Made by a program: the position numbers and the translations under genes. Positions 38,212-45,788 of a stretch of 48,402 nucleotides of DNA are shown piece by piece; within the stretch, counting starts at the first letter, position 1; every line of letters begins with the position of its first letter. Source of the DNA: a virus; the IMG/VR virus record IMGVR_UViG_3300021378_002465, positions 1-48,402 of that record, one strand, 5' to 3'. The notes under the pieces are model-generated. The model searched no databases and was not told the DNA's origin. It saw nothing but the letters and a program-made list of their open reading frames with translations.

Positions 38212-38381
38212 TGGAAAGAATACATATTAACACAGATGAAGCTGATAAATTTGGCGTAACTGACAGAGAACTTATTAAGACACTATATAAAAAAGTAATC
38301 CTGTTAGAAGAACGTATTGGTGAGTTAGAAGTTGATACTGAAGCTTGTGCAGAATGGATAAGGAGACGAGATAATAAATGA
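38211..38381 (+). CDS. Small acidic helical protein
   Basis: 56 aa (MERIHINTDEADKFGVTDRE..., then LYKKVILLEERIGELEVD). Probable coiled coil. It overlaps neighbours at TAATG and ATGA, so translation is coupled to the following amidinotransferase. Confidence 0.6.
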   Translation: MERIHINTDEADKFGVTDRELIKTLYKKVILLEERIGELEVDTEACAEWIRRRDNK

Positions 38382-39469
38382 AATACGGATTTAATAGTTG
38401 GAATAGTTGGGATCCACTTAAAAAATGTTTAGTAGGTAACGTTTACCCTAAAGGGTTTTTCGAAGACTATGAGGATAAACGAGTTGCAGATGCCCTTAGT
38501 ACGGTTAATGAAGATTCACGTGAAGATATACAAAACCTTAAAAATATTTTAACAAGTGCAGGAGTAGAAGTAATACAAACACCTGCTGAAGTTACAATGG
38601 GTGATGGTATTGTTAAAAATGTAAATGAACATATAGATAAAACAAACGGCAAAATATCAAAGCCTTTGATGGCACCTAGAGATGAGTTCATTGTTATGGG
38701 TGATAAAATGCTTAATACAAGTAAAGTTCACACATACAAAAATTGGGGTCCTTGGCAAGGTTGTGAAGATTATATTGAAACAAGACCAGATATTTTTGAC
38801 AAGCATGTTGAACCACCTAGTATTATGCGAGCAGGCAAAGACATACAAGTTGACGTAAGTCATCATAATGGTGAAACAAAAGAGTTTGCACAAGGGCTTA
38901 TGCCTGAGATGTTTCCCAATTTTAGGGTAAATACTATTGAGATGGGTGGGCATTCAGATGCCGTTATATGTCTTGTTAAACCTGGATTACTGTTAAGTCA
39001 TGTGAAGATAAGTAATTATGAGGAAACATATCCTGGGTGGGACGTTATATATGTAGAACGTCCTAACGACGAATACACTGAAGCATATTGGAAATATCGT
39101 GATTCATTACCAAATGTTGTTAATTATTGGGTAAGAGGTCAAGAAGATAACGATAAGTTTCATGAATTTATACAAAGATGGTTTAATACAGGCTATGTAT
39201 ATGAAACTATGTTTAACGTAAATTGTCTAAGTATAGATCCTAATACACTGGTAGCAAATTATTACGATAAGGAGTTAGCAGTTAAACTAAAAAAATACGG
39301 TGTAGAATTGGTTGAAGCACCAATGAAGCATAGACATTTCTGGGATTGTGGCATACATTGTGCTACAGTAGATTTAGTCAGAGATGGCGAACAACAAGAT
39401 TATTTTCCTGGGCGTACAGGCGGACAACACTTTGGCAGGATTTGGGGAGATAATGAAACAAGACGCTAG
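38378..39469 (+). CDS. Amidinotransferase (glycine amidinotransferase-like)
   Basis: 363 aa of the guanidino-modifying superfamily. Signature points: LMAPRDEFIVMG, IEMGGHSDAVICLV (Asp/His region) and KHRHFWDCGIHCATVDLV with the probable nucleophile Cys in GIHCAT. AGAT-type enzymes move the amidino group from arginine to an amine acceptor; deiminase activity is the alternative. Phage copies may alter arginine or polyamine-like pools. A hypervariable accessory gene by context. Confidence 0.85.
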   Translation: MKYGFNSWNSWDPLKKCLVGNVYPKGFFEDYEDKRVADALSTVNEDSREDIQNLKNILTSAGVEVIQTPAEVTMGDGIVKNVNEHIDKTNGKISKPLMAPRDEFIVMGDKMLNTSKVHTYKNWGPWQGCEDYIETRPDIFDKHVEPPSIMRAGKDIQVDVSHHNGETKEFAQGLMPEMFPNFRVNTIEMGGHSDAVICLVKPGLLLSHVKISNYEETYPGWDVIYVERPNDEYTEAYWKYRDSLPNVVNYWVRGQEDNDKFHEFIQRWFNTGYVYETMFNVNCLSIDPNTLVANYYDKELAVKLKKYGVELVEAPMKHRHFWDCGIHCATVDLVRDGEQQDYFPGRTGGQHFGRIWGDNETRR

Positions 39470-39513
39470 TCTAAAGAGAAGAGGGATAAAATCCCCGACA
39501 TGGAGAATGACAG

Positions 39514-39711
39514 ATGGCAATAGCCTTCGTACTAGTGGCAGGATTGTGGTTTACTGACAATAAAATATATGTTGACACAATGAATGCCCAGTTAGCAGAC
39601 GGTTACGTTTGGAATGGTATTAAATGTAGAGAACCAAATAAAGACTTACCCTACATTTCAATTAAATCACCAAATGGTAAGGAATACGTTTGTAACAAAT
39701 TGGAGAAGTAG
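39514..39711 (+). CDS. Small membrane-anchored protein
   Basis: 65 aa. N-terminal hydrophobic segment (MAIAFVLVAGLWFTDNKIY), then a domain with two Cys (IKCREPN and EYVCNKLEK) that could form a disulphide in the periplasm. SD GGAGAATG. 0-nt gap to the next gene. Confidence 0.6.
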   Translation: MAIAFVLVAGLWFTDNKIYVDTMNAQLADGYVWNGIKCREPNKDLPYISIKSPNGKEYVCNKLEK

Positions 39712-39900
39712 ATGAGAGATCATATACTAAACACAAATGAGAATGGTGAATATAGTGTTACATTTATTAAAGACGGTAATGATTTAGGAACCATTTCTTA
39801 TGCTGAACACAGCATACATTATGTAGATAGTGCAATCGAAAACTGGCATGCAGGAGTTTTAACAGAAGAAACTATTGAATGCTATAGACAGGAAAGGTAA
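39712..39900 (+). CDS. Small hypothetical protein
   Basis: 62 aa, acidic, mixed strands and helix (YSVTFIKDGNDLGTISYAEH). SD TTGGAGAAG. It overlaps the next gene by 1 nt. No family recognised. Confidence 0.6.
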   Translation: MRDHILNTNENGEYSVTFIKDGNDLGTISYAEHSIHYVDSAIENWHAGVLTEETIECYRQER

Positions 39901-40097
39901 TGGGACATAGCGTAGAAGAAGTGTACAGAAAATGTGCCGTGTTACACGAAAAAGCAATTATGCTACATCGTAAACGGTACAATTTGGTAGATGACCAATA
40001 TGATGAACAAGAATGTAAACACCTTCTTGAAGATCTACAGGCTCTAGCACTTGAACTAGCATATGACCGTAACGTGGATTTTAAAAAACCACGTTAG
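39900..40097 (+). CDS. Small helical hypothetical protein
   Basis: 65 aa, Leu/His/Glu-rich helices (LLEDLQALALELAYDRNVDF). The 3' end forms a hairpin AACGTGG/CCACGTT. The 148-nt gap after it holds a small CTTTC/GAAAG hairpin and two ATAAATA elements, but no further gene. Confidence 0.6.
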   Translation: MGHSVEEVYRKCAVLHEKAIMLHRKRYNLVDDQYDEQECKHLLEDLQALALELAYDRNVDFKKPR

Positions 40098-40218
40098 CCT
40101 TTCTTAAAGGAAAGATTCTTACACGCATAATCGGCAGGAAGAATCATCAAATAGGCGGAGTAGGGGGCCATATTTGACTTACATAAATAACAATACAGTG
40201 TTTGGATTACCAGATACT

Positions 40219-40226
40219 GATAAATA
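40219..40226 (+). promoter_or_regulatory. Late-promoter-like GATAAATA before the lysis genes
   Basis: 19 nt before ATG 40246 with SD TAGGAGGA between; a second CATAAATA is at 40182. Late control fits a holin/endolysin pair. Confidence 0.55.
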
Positions 40227-40245
40227 CGATTAGGAGGACTATCCT

Positions 40246-40416
40246 ATGTCTATTTTAAAAGCATGGATAGATGCACGTAAAGCAGAACGTACTAGTTGGG
40301 ACGGAGCAATGTTAATTGCTTTAGGACTTATGGTATTGTTCTTAGCGCCATTGGCTAAAATCGCCGCTGGTATCGCTGTTGCTTACGGCATCTGGACATT
40401 ATATAAAAGCGAGTAA
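40246..40416 (+). CDS. Small two-helix membrane protein, holin candidate
   Basis: 56 aa. Basic N-terminus (MSILKAWIDARKAERTSWDG), then two closely spaced hydrophobic segments (AMLIALGLMVLFLAPL and IAAGIAVAYGIWTLY) and a short charged tail. It lies 5 nt before the endolysin gene behind a strong SD (AGGAGG). Size, topology and position suit a holin, but no holin family motif is recognised. Confidence 0.65.
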   Translation: MSILKAWIDARKAERTSWDGAMLIALGLMVLFLAPLAKIAAGIAVAYGIWTLYKSE

Positions 40417-40421
40417 ACAGA

Positions 40422-41273
40422 ATGTACAATATTCAGAATGACTTGCTGTACCGTGCAACGAGTTCGAATAATTGGGAACAGGTTCCATTCTATCCAACAC
40501 CTAATGTTGGTGGATCAATAACCCCACGATTCCTAGTTATTCACTTCACAGCCGGTGCCGCGAATGCTGTTCAAACAGCACAATATTTCCAAAAGCCTGA
40601 AGCAAAAACATCAGCACATCTTAACTTAGATAAAGATGGCACCTGGACACAGAATGTAGAATTCAGTGTAAAAGCGTGGCATGCTGGTAAAAGCTCATGG
40701 GCTGGAATCAGAAACCTCAATAGCACATCAATTGGTATTGAAGTATGTAACCCAGGACCATTAACCATTACTAAAAATGGTTATAAAACTTGGTGGGGCA
40801 AAAGCATTGATGATCCAGATATCATTGAAGCACCACATCCTAATGCGCCTAACGGTGAAGTATATGGATGGCAACCTTTTACAGAAGCACAAGTAAATGC
40901 TCTAATTGAAGTTGGACAAACTTTAATGATACAGTACGGTTTAGAAGAATGTGTAGGTCATGATATGATCTCACCTGGCCGTAAACGTGATCCAGGACCT
41001 TGTATGAACTACAGAGTCTATGAGCAGATTAATGCGGCTATGGACAATCCTAATAATACATGGGAATGGTATGTTGCTAATGTTAAAACAAGTCTTAATG
41101 CCCGTGGTGGACCCGGTACAAGTTATGATATCGTAGGTACACTGCCTAAAGGCACTGCCATAGATGAAATTCTTGCAAAAGAAGGCGTATGGTGGTTTTG
41201 TGAACTAGAAGAAGGTGAGCAAGTTTGGCTACATTCCAAATTTTTAGGAAAACGCCAAGTTCCAAATGGCTGA
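40422..41273 (+). CDS. Endolysin: N-acetylmuramoyl-L-alanine amidase with SH3 domain
   Basis: 283 aa. Amidase_2 domain (residues about 25-200) with zinc ligand His in VIHFTAGAAN, substrate segment KTSAHLNLDKDG, and His/Asp ligands in VGHDMISPGRKRDPG. C-terminal SH3_3 domain (about 215-278): TSLNARGGPGTSYDIVGTLP and VWWFCELEEGEQVWLH. It cuts the peptide from muramic acid at lysis. No signal peptide, so it needs a holin; a candidate is directly upstream. Confidence 0.93.
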   Translation: MYNIQNDLLYRATSSNNWEQVPFYPTPNVGGSITPRFLVIHFTAGAANAVQTAQYFQKPEAKTSAHLNLDKDGTWTQNVEFSVKAWHAGKSSWAGIRNLNSTSIGIEVCNPGPLTITKNGYKTWWGKSIDDPDIIEAPHPNAPNGEVYGWQPFTEAQVNALIEVGQTLMIQYGLEECVGHDMISPGRKRDPGPCMNYRVYEQINAAMDNPNNTWEWYVANVKTSLNARGGPGTSYDIVGTLPKGTAIDEILAKEGVWWFCELEEGEQVWLHSKFLGKRQVPNG

Positions 41274-42492
41274 CTTAAAGCAGTACAACAAACATAGTAG
41301 TACCTGGTGCCCTATTCCTTTTGTAGGTTTAAGCCTACATCCTATGGGGTTCTTAACTCGTTGTATGATGAGTGAAGAGGTAATGAGCAACTCTGATGAA
41401 ATGGATTGGGATAGCCCAGAGTTTCAGAAATTAAGACAGAGTATGCTTGATGGCAAGTGGGATTCACCTGGTTGTGATAATTGCAAAATGAAGGAAGACA
41501 CTGGTGTTCAGAGTCAGAGACAGAACTGGTTAAAGAACACAATTAAGAAGTTTCCAGATGGCGCATATGAAGATCCAGGACTTACTGATAACACAGTAAG
41601 ACACTTGTTTTTAAACTTTAATAATGTTTGTAATTTTAAGTGCCGTATGTGTAGCCCACGTTACAGTAATAGTCTTATTCCTGAACATAAGAGCATACAC
41701 AAGAACTATAAGGAACTGACTGGTGTAAAGTTTGAAGAAGAGAACCATAAGAACATTAACAATGTTATGAAGTTCTTAGAAACAAATAAGCACCGGTTAA
41801 AAAATATAACAAGTATATGGATTACCGGTGGCGAACCTTTCATTGATAATACAATGTATAAGGTTCGCGACCTATTATATGAACATGCCAATCCAGAACA
41901 GATTCGTATGAGTATTACTACAAATGGAAGTAGATGTAGTATTGAAGATATAGCAACGTTTAGTAGATTTAAACAAATACATTTTGATTTAAGTTTAGAT
42001 ACTATTGGTCCTATGTTTGAATATATGCGTAGTGCAGGCGTATATACTTGGAATGAAATGAAAGAATTTATAATAGAGCTTGGAGAGTTTAGAGAACAAA
42101 ATAAAGATTGGTTACTCGTAAGTTTAAATAGCACATATCAGTTATATAATGCACATTTGATTAAAGAATTTTATGAATTTACATATGATCAGCTAGGAGC
42201 AGGTCATGTTAATATGCGTGTGTTAGTAGGCCCTATGAAGTTAGGCTTTCAAGCACGTAATACACCTGAAAGTATTAAAGAGATTGCAAATAAAGAAATA
42301 GAAGAATTACTAAAGCATGATTGGTTAGAAGAAGATGATATTAGAACCATCAACGATTGTGCTACAATGCTTAACAAAGATATTGAATTCAAACATTGGG
42401 AAGCGTTTAAAACATTTTGCAAAGCTCAAGATGATTTCAGAGATGTAAGGTTAGAGGATTATCATCCTCAACTGGCAAAGGAAATGGTATGA
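41266..42492 (+). CDS. Radical SAM/twitch-domain protein
   Basis: 408 aa. N-terminal cysteines (STWCPIPF, LTRCMMSEE, PGCDNCK) resemble the twitch/SPASM auxiliary motif placed before the barrel. The radical SAM motif is NVCNFKCRMC, followed by IWITGGEPF, MSITTNGS and FDLSLDTIG. Such proteins recur in T4-like marine phages, function unknown. It overlaps the endolysin by 8 nt and the following oxygenase by 4 nt, suggesting the radical SAM and oxygenase enzymes work on the same substrate (inference). Confidence 0.85.
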   Translation: MADLKQYNKHSSTWCPIPFVGLSLHPMGFLTRCMMSEEVMSNSDEMDWDSPEFQKLRQSMLDGKWDSPGCDNCKMKEDTGVQSQRQNWLKNTIKKFPDGAYEDPGLTDNTVRHLFLNFNNVCNFKCRMCSPRYSNSLIPEHKSIHKNYKELTGVKFEEENHKNINNVMKFLETNKHRLKNITSIWITGGEPFIDNTMYKVRDLLYEHANPEQIRMSITTNGSRCSIEDIATFSRFKQIHFDLSLDTIGPMFEYMRSAGVYTWNEMKEFIIELGEFREQNKDWLLVSLNSTYQLYNAHLIKEFYEFTYDQLGAGHVNMRVLVGPMKLGFQARNTPESIKEIANKEIEELLKHDWLEEDDIRTINDCATMLNKDIEFKHWEAFKTFCKAQDDFRDVRLEDYHPQLAKEMV

Positions 42493-43061
42493 TAGATTAT
42501 ACAGCATATACTACACCAGAAAAATGGTGGAAGGTACATAACGCCTTCAGAGAATCACAAGTAAAGGAAATGATTAAGTTGTTTCCTAAAGAAGTTCCAG
42601 AAGAAGATAGTTCAGGAAAACGAGATTCTGCAAACAAGTTTAGAACATTTATAACTAGAAATACAAAGGGTGCTGATATATTTAAAGATTGGGATACTCT
42701 TGAAATGCGATTGGGATTGTCAGATATAACTGGTGTTGATATGAAAACAGGAGCCCTGCGTATTGAATTATGCCAAGATGGTCCTGGATTCTGGCTATCA
42801 CAACATGTGGATATTAAAGAAAAGTTAATGACACTACAAATTTACCTAGGTGAAGGTAAAGAGAGTTGGGGTACAGTATTGTATGCACAACCAGATCAAG
42901 TGTTTACGGAATTACCATTTAAGTCAAATACCGGTTGGTTAGGTGTTTTAGGTGAGCCAGTTATACATGGTGTACCTAAGAAAAAGGTTGACGGCGTAAG
43001 AAAAAGTGTTATAATTAATTATGTAACGTCGGACTGGAAAGATACCGATCAACTCTATTAG
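42489..43061 (+). CDS. 2OG-Fe(II) oxygenase-like protein
   Basis: 190 aa. HVD in LSQHVDIKEKLMTLQIYLG, distal His in GEPVIHGVPKKK, and Arg in VRKSVIINYV for 2-oxoglutarate: the compact prolyl-4-hydroxylase-like layout. Co-translated with the radical SAM gene (4-nt overlap). The substrate cannot be inferred. Confidence 0.8.
   Translation: MIDYTAYTTPEKWWKVHNAFRESQVKEMIKLFPKEVPEEDSSGKRDSANKFRTFITRNTKGADIFKDWDTLEMRLGLSDITGVDMKTGALRIELCQDGPGFWLSQHVDIKEKLMTLQIYLGEGKESWGTVLYAQPDQVFTELPFKSNTGWLGVLGEPVIHGVPKKKVDGVRKSVIINYVTSDWKDTDQLY
42988..43015 (+). promoter_or_regulatory. Possible intragenic promoter
   Basis: TTGACG (42988-42993), 16-bp spacer, TATAAT (43010-43015) inside the oxygenase gene, 57 nt before the next start. 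Confidence 0.5.
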
Positions 43062-43071
43062 GAGGTAATTG

Positions 43072-43509
43072 ATGACTATGCACTTAGTTGGTCCTTATAT
43101 GACCACTACAAATTATAATCGTAAAAAGAAGAAAAAAGCACTAAGCGCCAATCAACAAGAAAAGTTAATGGTACAATGGCGTAAGCACAATAAAGATTGC
43201 CGTAGGCGACATATACATTCAGCACAGTTTGATAAGTTTGAAGACTTTATAGATTATGTACATGGTGTTTATACGCCACCAAAGCGTGACATCAAACCAG
43301 AGAAATATGTTCCTCCACAAGTACGTGAGACTCCAGATTATCCTAGTCTTAGTAATAATCTAGGAGGTTCAACTGCACGTAAAGAAGGTATGAAATATAC
43401 AGGTGAGCGTAAGTTGCTTGGTATTGCAACAATGCACAAAAGTAATATGGTACCAATATTTGCAGATAACAAAGAAGAAGCAGTAGAAATTGCAAGGATG
43501 CGGAGATAA
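43072..43509 (+). CDS. Conserved T4-like marine phage protein of unknown function
   Basis: 145 aa from ATG 43072 (SD AGGAGG, 6-nt spacing). Basic N-terminal half beginning MTMHLVGPYMTTTNYNRKKK, an opening I associate with hypothetical proteins of T4-like cyanophages. C-terminal part alpha/beta (LLGIATMHKSNMVPIFADNK). Possibly nucleic-acid binding from its charge. Confidence 0.75.
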   Translation: MTMHLVGPYMTTTNYNRKKKKKALSANQQEKLMVQWRKHNKDCRRRHIHSAQFDKFEDFIDYVHGVYTPPKRDIKPEKYVPPQVRETPDYPSLSNNLGGSTARKEGMKYTGERKLLGIATMHKSNMVPIFADNKEEAVEIARMRR

Positions 43510-43668
43510 TTGAGACGCTCAAGGTTGGGTATAATAGGATTTGGTCATATACAAAGTTCTTGGATATGGACAATGTATGTAGTCAGAGGTAGCAGGCTTA
43601 TTAATATTCCTCTAGTATACCCCCTTTATGTAATTATGAAACAGGTATGGAGAATGAGTCGTGGATAA
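43510..43668 (+). CDS. Possible small hydrophobic protein, TTG start
   Basis: 52 aa ORF filling the gap between two genes (MRRSRLGIIGFGHIQSSWIW..., ending RMSRG). GGAG precedes the TTG, but spacing is short. It overlaps the next gene by 8 nt. Position and fit favour a real gene, though the start codon and composition keep this tentative. Confidence 0.4.
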   Translation: MRRSRLGIIGFGHIQSSWIWTMYVVRGSRLINIPLVYPLYVIMKQVWRMSRG

Positions 43669-43972
43669 ACATGTTTGGAGTGTAACTATTTCAGGTATTA
43701 ATGATTGTGTAGTCTTAGATGATTTTGAAGCGATGCAAGTAAAGATGAAGTTTATGCCAGATATTGAAATGTTTAATATGACTGAACGGCATGGATTAAA
43801 GCCAGAGTTCCTACACAAAGAAGAACGTCAGCAATACTATCCACAAGAACATGAAAATTGGATATGGAATGGCCCATTGCCACAAGCACCATGGAAAAAA
43901 GGTATAGGGCCAGGTCAATTCGGCGGCGCCGCAAAAATGGTCTGGGAATACGAAGATTTAATGGCAATGTAA
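43661..43972 (+). CDS. Hypothetical protein, GTG start
   Basis: 103 aa from GTG 43661 with GGAGAATG 8 nt upstream. N-terminal beta segment (VWSVTISGINDCVVLDD), then a Gln/Pro/Trp-rich tail (NWIWNGPLPQAPWKKGIGPG). No family recognised. Confidence 0.65.
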   Translation: MDKHVWSVTISGINDCVVLDDFEAMQVKMKFMPDIEMFNMTERHGLKPEFLHKEERQQYYPQEHENWIWNGPLPQAPWKKGIGPGQFGGAAKMVWEYEDLMAM

Positions 43973-43982
43973 TCTCTAATTA

Positions 43983-43990
43983 GATAAATA
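43983..43990 (+). promoter_or_regulatory. Late-promoter-like GATAAATA
   Basis: 26 nt before ATG 44017 with SD AAAGGA between. Confidence 0.45.
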
Positions 43991-44016
43991 CCATATCCCA
44001 TAAAAGGAAATATATA

Positions 44017-44388
44017 ATGGAATGGTTGTTATTAGCACTCATGATTAAACATGCAGTGGCAGATTTATTTGTACAAAGTTTTAGAGCGCCTGGCAACAAG
44101 GCGACTTTATTAAGCAAGTCTAACTTGCTTCACAGTGGGGATCATGCAATACTGACAGCCGCTGTAATTGTTGCATTTGGATATACTATACAAACTGCTA
44201 TACTAATGGCAGTTCTAGATTTAGTCCTACATTATACTATTGATGGATCTAAAACAAGATTCATTAAACGTAAAGGATGGAAAAGATCTGGGAAGAAATT
44301 TTGGAGACTACAAGCTCTAGATCAGGCTTTACACTACATTACGTACGGTTTGATCATCTTTTTGGTTGACAATTATGGACTCTTATAG
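44017..44388 (+). CDS. DUF3307-like integral membrane protein
   Basis: 123 aa with three hydrophobic segments and the DUF3307 pattern of polar residues within them: KHAVADLFVQ, HSGDHAILTAAVIV, LHYTIDGSKTRF and ALDQALHYITYGLIIFL. Bacterial and phage members have no firm function. Its last codons contain the -35 of the tmRNA promoter. Confidence 0.8.
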   Translation: MEWLLLALMIKHAVADLFVQSFRAPGNKATLLSKSNLLHSGDHAILTAAVIVAFGYTIQTAILMAVLDLVLHYTIDGSKTRFIKRKGWKRSGKKFWRLQALDQALHYITYGLIIFLVDNYGLL

Positions 44389-44394
44389 TATAAA
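44366..44394 (+). promoter_or_regulatory. tmRNA promoter
   Basis: TTGACA (44366-44371), 17-bp spacer, TATAAA (44389-44394). The -10 is part of TATAAATA (44389-44396), so the site could be read by host sigma70 and by a T4-late-type factor. Confidence 0.75.
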
Positions 44395-44397
44395 TAT

Positions 44398-44695
44398 AGA
44401 TGTTAACGTTGAAGTGACGTAAACATATTCTGGACCTGGGGGCAGTACCCAGCGCCTCCACCATAAGCACACCGTGATAAAAGGTTGCGGTGTTTTTATG
44501 ATGGGGGCGAAAAAGGATCGACAGGTATGGGAGTGAAGTGGAGTTAACCGGATGACTGCGTTATTGGTCAAAAATAATAATTGCAAACGACAATTATAAA
44601 CCTGAGTTAGCCATCGCGGCGTAGAACTCACAGGCCGTAGGGAGCCTCGGAACAGAATCCCTACATTTTTAAATGGCACATTCCGTGCCTTAACT
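44398..44695 (+). ncRNA. ssrA: Circularly permuted (two-piece) transfer-messenger RNA
   Basis: tmRNA frees stalled ribosomes and adds a degradation tag. Acceptor piece first: T arm CTGGG-GGCAGTA-CCCAG (44436-44452), CGCCTCC, A, CCA (44453-44463). An intervening segment with hairpin ACACCG/CGGTGT (44469-44493) follows. Coding piece: GGGGGCG (44503-44509) pairs with CGCCTCC, placing a G-U at position 3-70, the alanine identity pair. Then GGATCGACAGGTATG, and a tag frame 44583-44624 starting GCAAACGAC and encoding ANDNYKPELAIAA-stop. Downstream helices: GTAGGGA/TCCCTAC (44637-44664) and GGCAC/GTGCC (44675-44689). Outer ends are approximate. This permuted order is known from alphaproteobacteria. 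Confidence 0.95.
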
Positions 44696-44710
44696 ATAAG
44701 GAAATAAGTT

Positions 44711-45064
44711 ATGAAAACTATTTTAGTAGCAGGTGCATTAGCACTTATGACTTCTTTTGCGTCAGCAGACACAACTGTAAGTTCACCAGCTGGTATGGAC
44801 ATTAAACCTTACATTGGTTTAGAACGTGCTTTAGAAGCTGAGAAAAATAAATTATACCTAGGTGCAACAACATCATTGGGTGTATTAAATCTTAAAGTCC
44901 AAACCAACGTAGTAGATACTGCGGCGGCATCATGGGCATACACTGGTATGGATTTGGATCTATCCACTAAAGTGTCTGACAATATGGTATTGTTCATGAA
45001 CAATGATATTGACAAAGATTGGAAGCGTTCTGAAACAACAATTGGTGTTAAAGTAAGCTTCTAA
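44711..45064 (+). CDS. Small exported protein (outer-membrane/porin-like)
   Basis: 117 aa. Clear signal peptide (MKTILVAGALALMTSFASA, cleavage before DTTV). The mature part alternates short strands (YIGLERALEAEKNKLYLGAT; LDLSTKVSDNMVLFMNN) and ends in aromatic-terminated IGVKVSF, the C-terminal Phe typical of outer-membrane beta strands. It is too short for a full barrel. It lies 16 nt after the tmRNA and before a terminator, so it probably shares the tmRNA transcript. Confidence 0.75.
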   Translation: MKTILVAGALALMTSFASADTTVSSPAGMDIKPYIGLERALEAEKNKLYLGATTSLGVLNLKVQTNVVDTAAASWAYTGMDLDLSTKVSDNMVLFMNNDIDKDWKRSETTIGVKVSF

Positions 45065-45090
45065 CTGTTTGCACAGTATAATAGCAATTA

Positions 45091-45118
45091 AATCCCCCAT
45101 TATTGGGGGATTTTTTTT
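45091..45118 (+). terminator. Intrinsic terminator
   Basis: AATCCCCCA-TTAT-TGGGGGATT followed by T-run to 45118. It ends the tmRNA/exported-protein unit. Confidence 0.93.
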
Positions 45119-45139
45119 CGAATAAAGTGAATAAAAAGG

Positions 45140-45168
45140 TTGACAAGTAAGGTATCTTACTGTATAGT
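45140..45168 (+). promoter_or_regulatory. Promoter with palindromic operator, copy 3
   Basis: TTGACA (45140-45145), 17-bp spacer with AGTAAG-GTAT-CTTACT (45146-45161), TATAGT (45163-45168). It differs from copies 1 and 2 only in one loop base and in the -10. The upstream AGTGAATAAAAAGG is shared with copy 1. Confidence 0.8.
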
Positions 45169-45194
45169 GTAAGTATAGTTAATAAAGAAAGAAG

Positions 45195-45788
45195 ATGATG
45201 AATAAAACGACAAAAACAATACTCACAGACTGTGATGGTGTAATGCTTAATTGGGAAGCAGGTTTTATAACTTGGATGGCCCAAAAAGGACACAACAAGG
45301 TTGATGCAGATGAGTATGATGTAGCAAAAGCATATGGATTAGAAAAAACGTTTGCTAAAAACCTAGTTAAAGAATTTAACAATAGTGCATGGATGGGACA
45401 TTTACCTGCTCTAAGAGATGCACGAAGCGGTGTTGCTACTCTTGTTGATAACGGTTATACATTTATTTGTATTACTAGTTTAAGTTTAGATGCATATGCT
45501 AAAAAAGCAAGGGTTAAGAACTTGCAAAACATTTTTGGTAAAGATGTGTTTACTGCAAAAAATGTTATTTGTTTGGATACAGGTGCTGATAAAGATGAAG
45601 CCCTAGCTGAATACAAAGACAGCGGGCTATATTGGATTGAAGATAAAACTGAGAATGGTGTACTTGGTAGTGATATGGGATTAAATACACTTCTTATAAA
45701 TCATGGACACAACCAAGATTGTGAGGATTCAAGAATTACAAGAGTAGCTAACTGGGCAGAAATCTCTAATATCGTTCTTAAATCTTAA
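45195..45788 (+). CDS. HAD-family phosphatase, deoxyribonucleotidase-like
   Basis: 197 aa. Motif 1 TILTDCDGVML (DxD nucleophile), motif 2 FICITSLS, motif 3/4 LYWIEDKTENG. The small helical cap (about residues 20-75) is that of 5'(3')-nucleotidase-type HAD enzymes. It likely dephosphorylates nucleotides or a sugar phosphate. ATG 45195 or 45198. Transcribed from operator-promoter copy 3, after the tmRNA terminator. Its stop abuts the convergent phoH. Confidence 0.85.
   Translation: MMNKTTKTILTDCDGVMLNWEAGFITWMAQKGHNKVDADEYDVAKAYGLEKTFAKNLVKEFNNSAWMGHLPALRDARSGVATLVDNGYTFICITSLSLDAYAKKARVKNLQNIFGKDVFTAKNVICLDTGADKDEALAEYKDSGLYWIEDKTENGVLGSDMGLNTLLINHGHNQDCEDSRITRVANWAEISNIVLKS

Noticed and set aside
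44464-44502. Hairpin ACACCG/CGGTGT with T-run as a terminator
   Set aside because: It is the intervening segment of a permuted tmRNA and must be transcribed through to make the coding half.
44383-44802. Minus-strand ORF of 139 codons across the tmRNA
   Set aside because: It is antisense to a convincing tmRNA and to the start of the exported-protein gene; composition is not protein-like.
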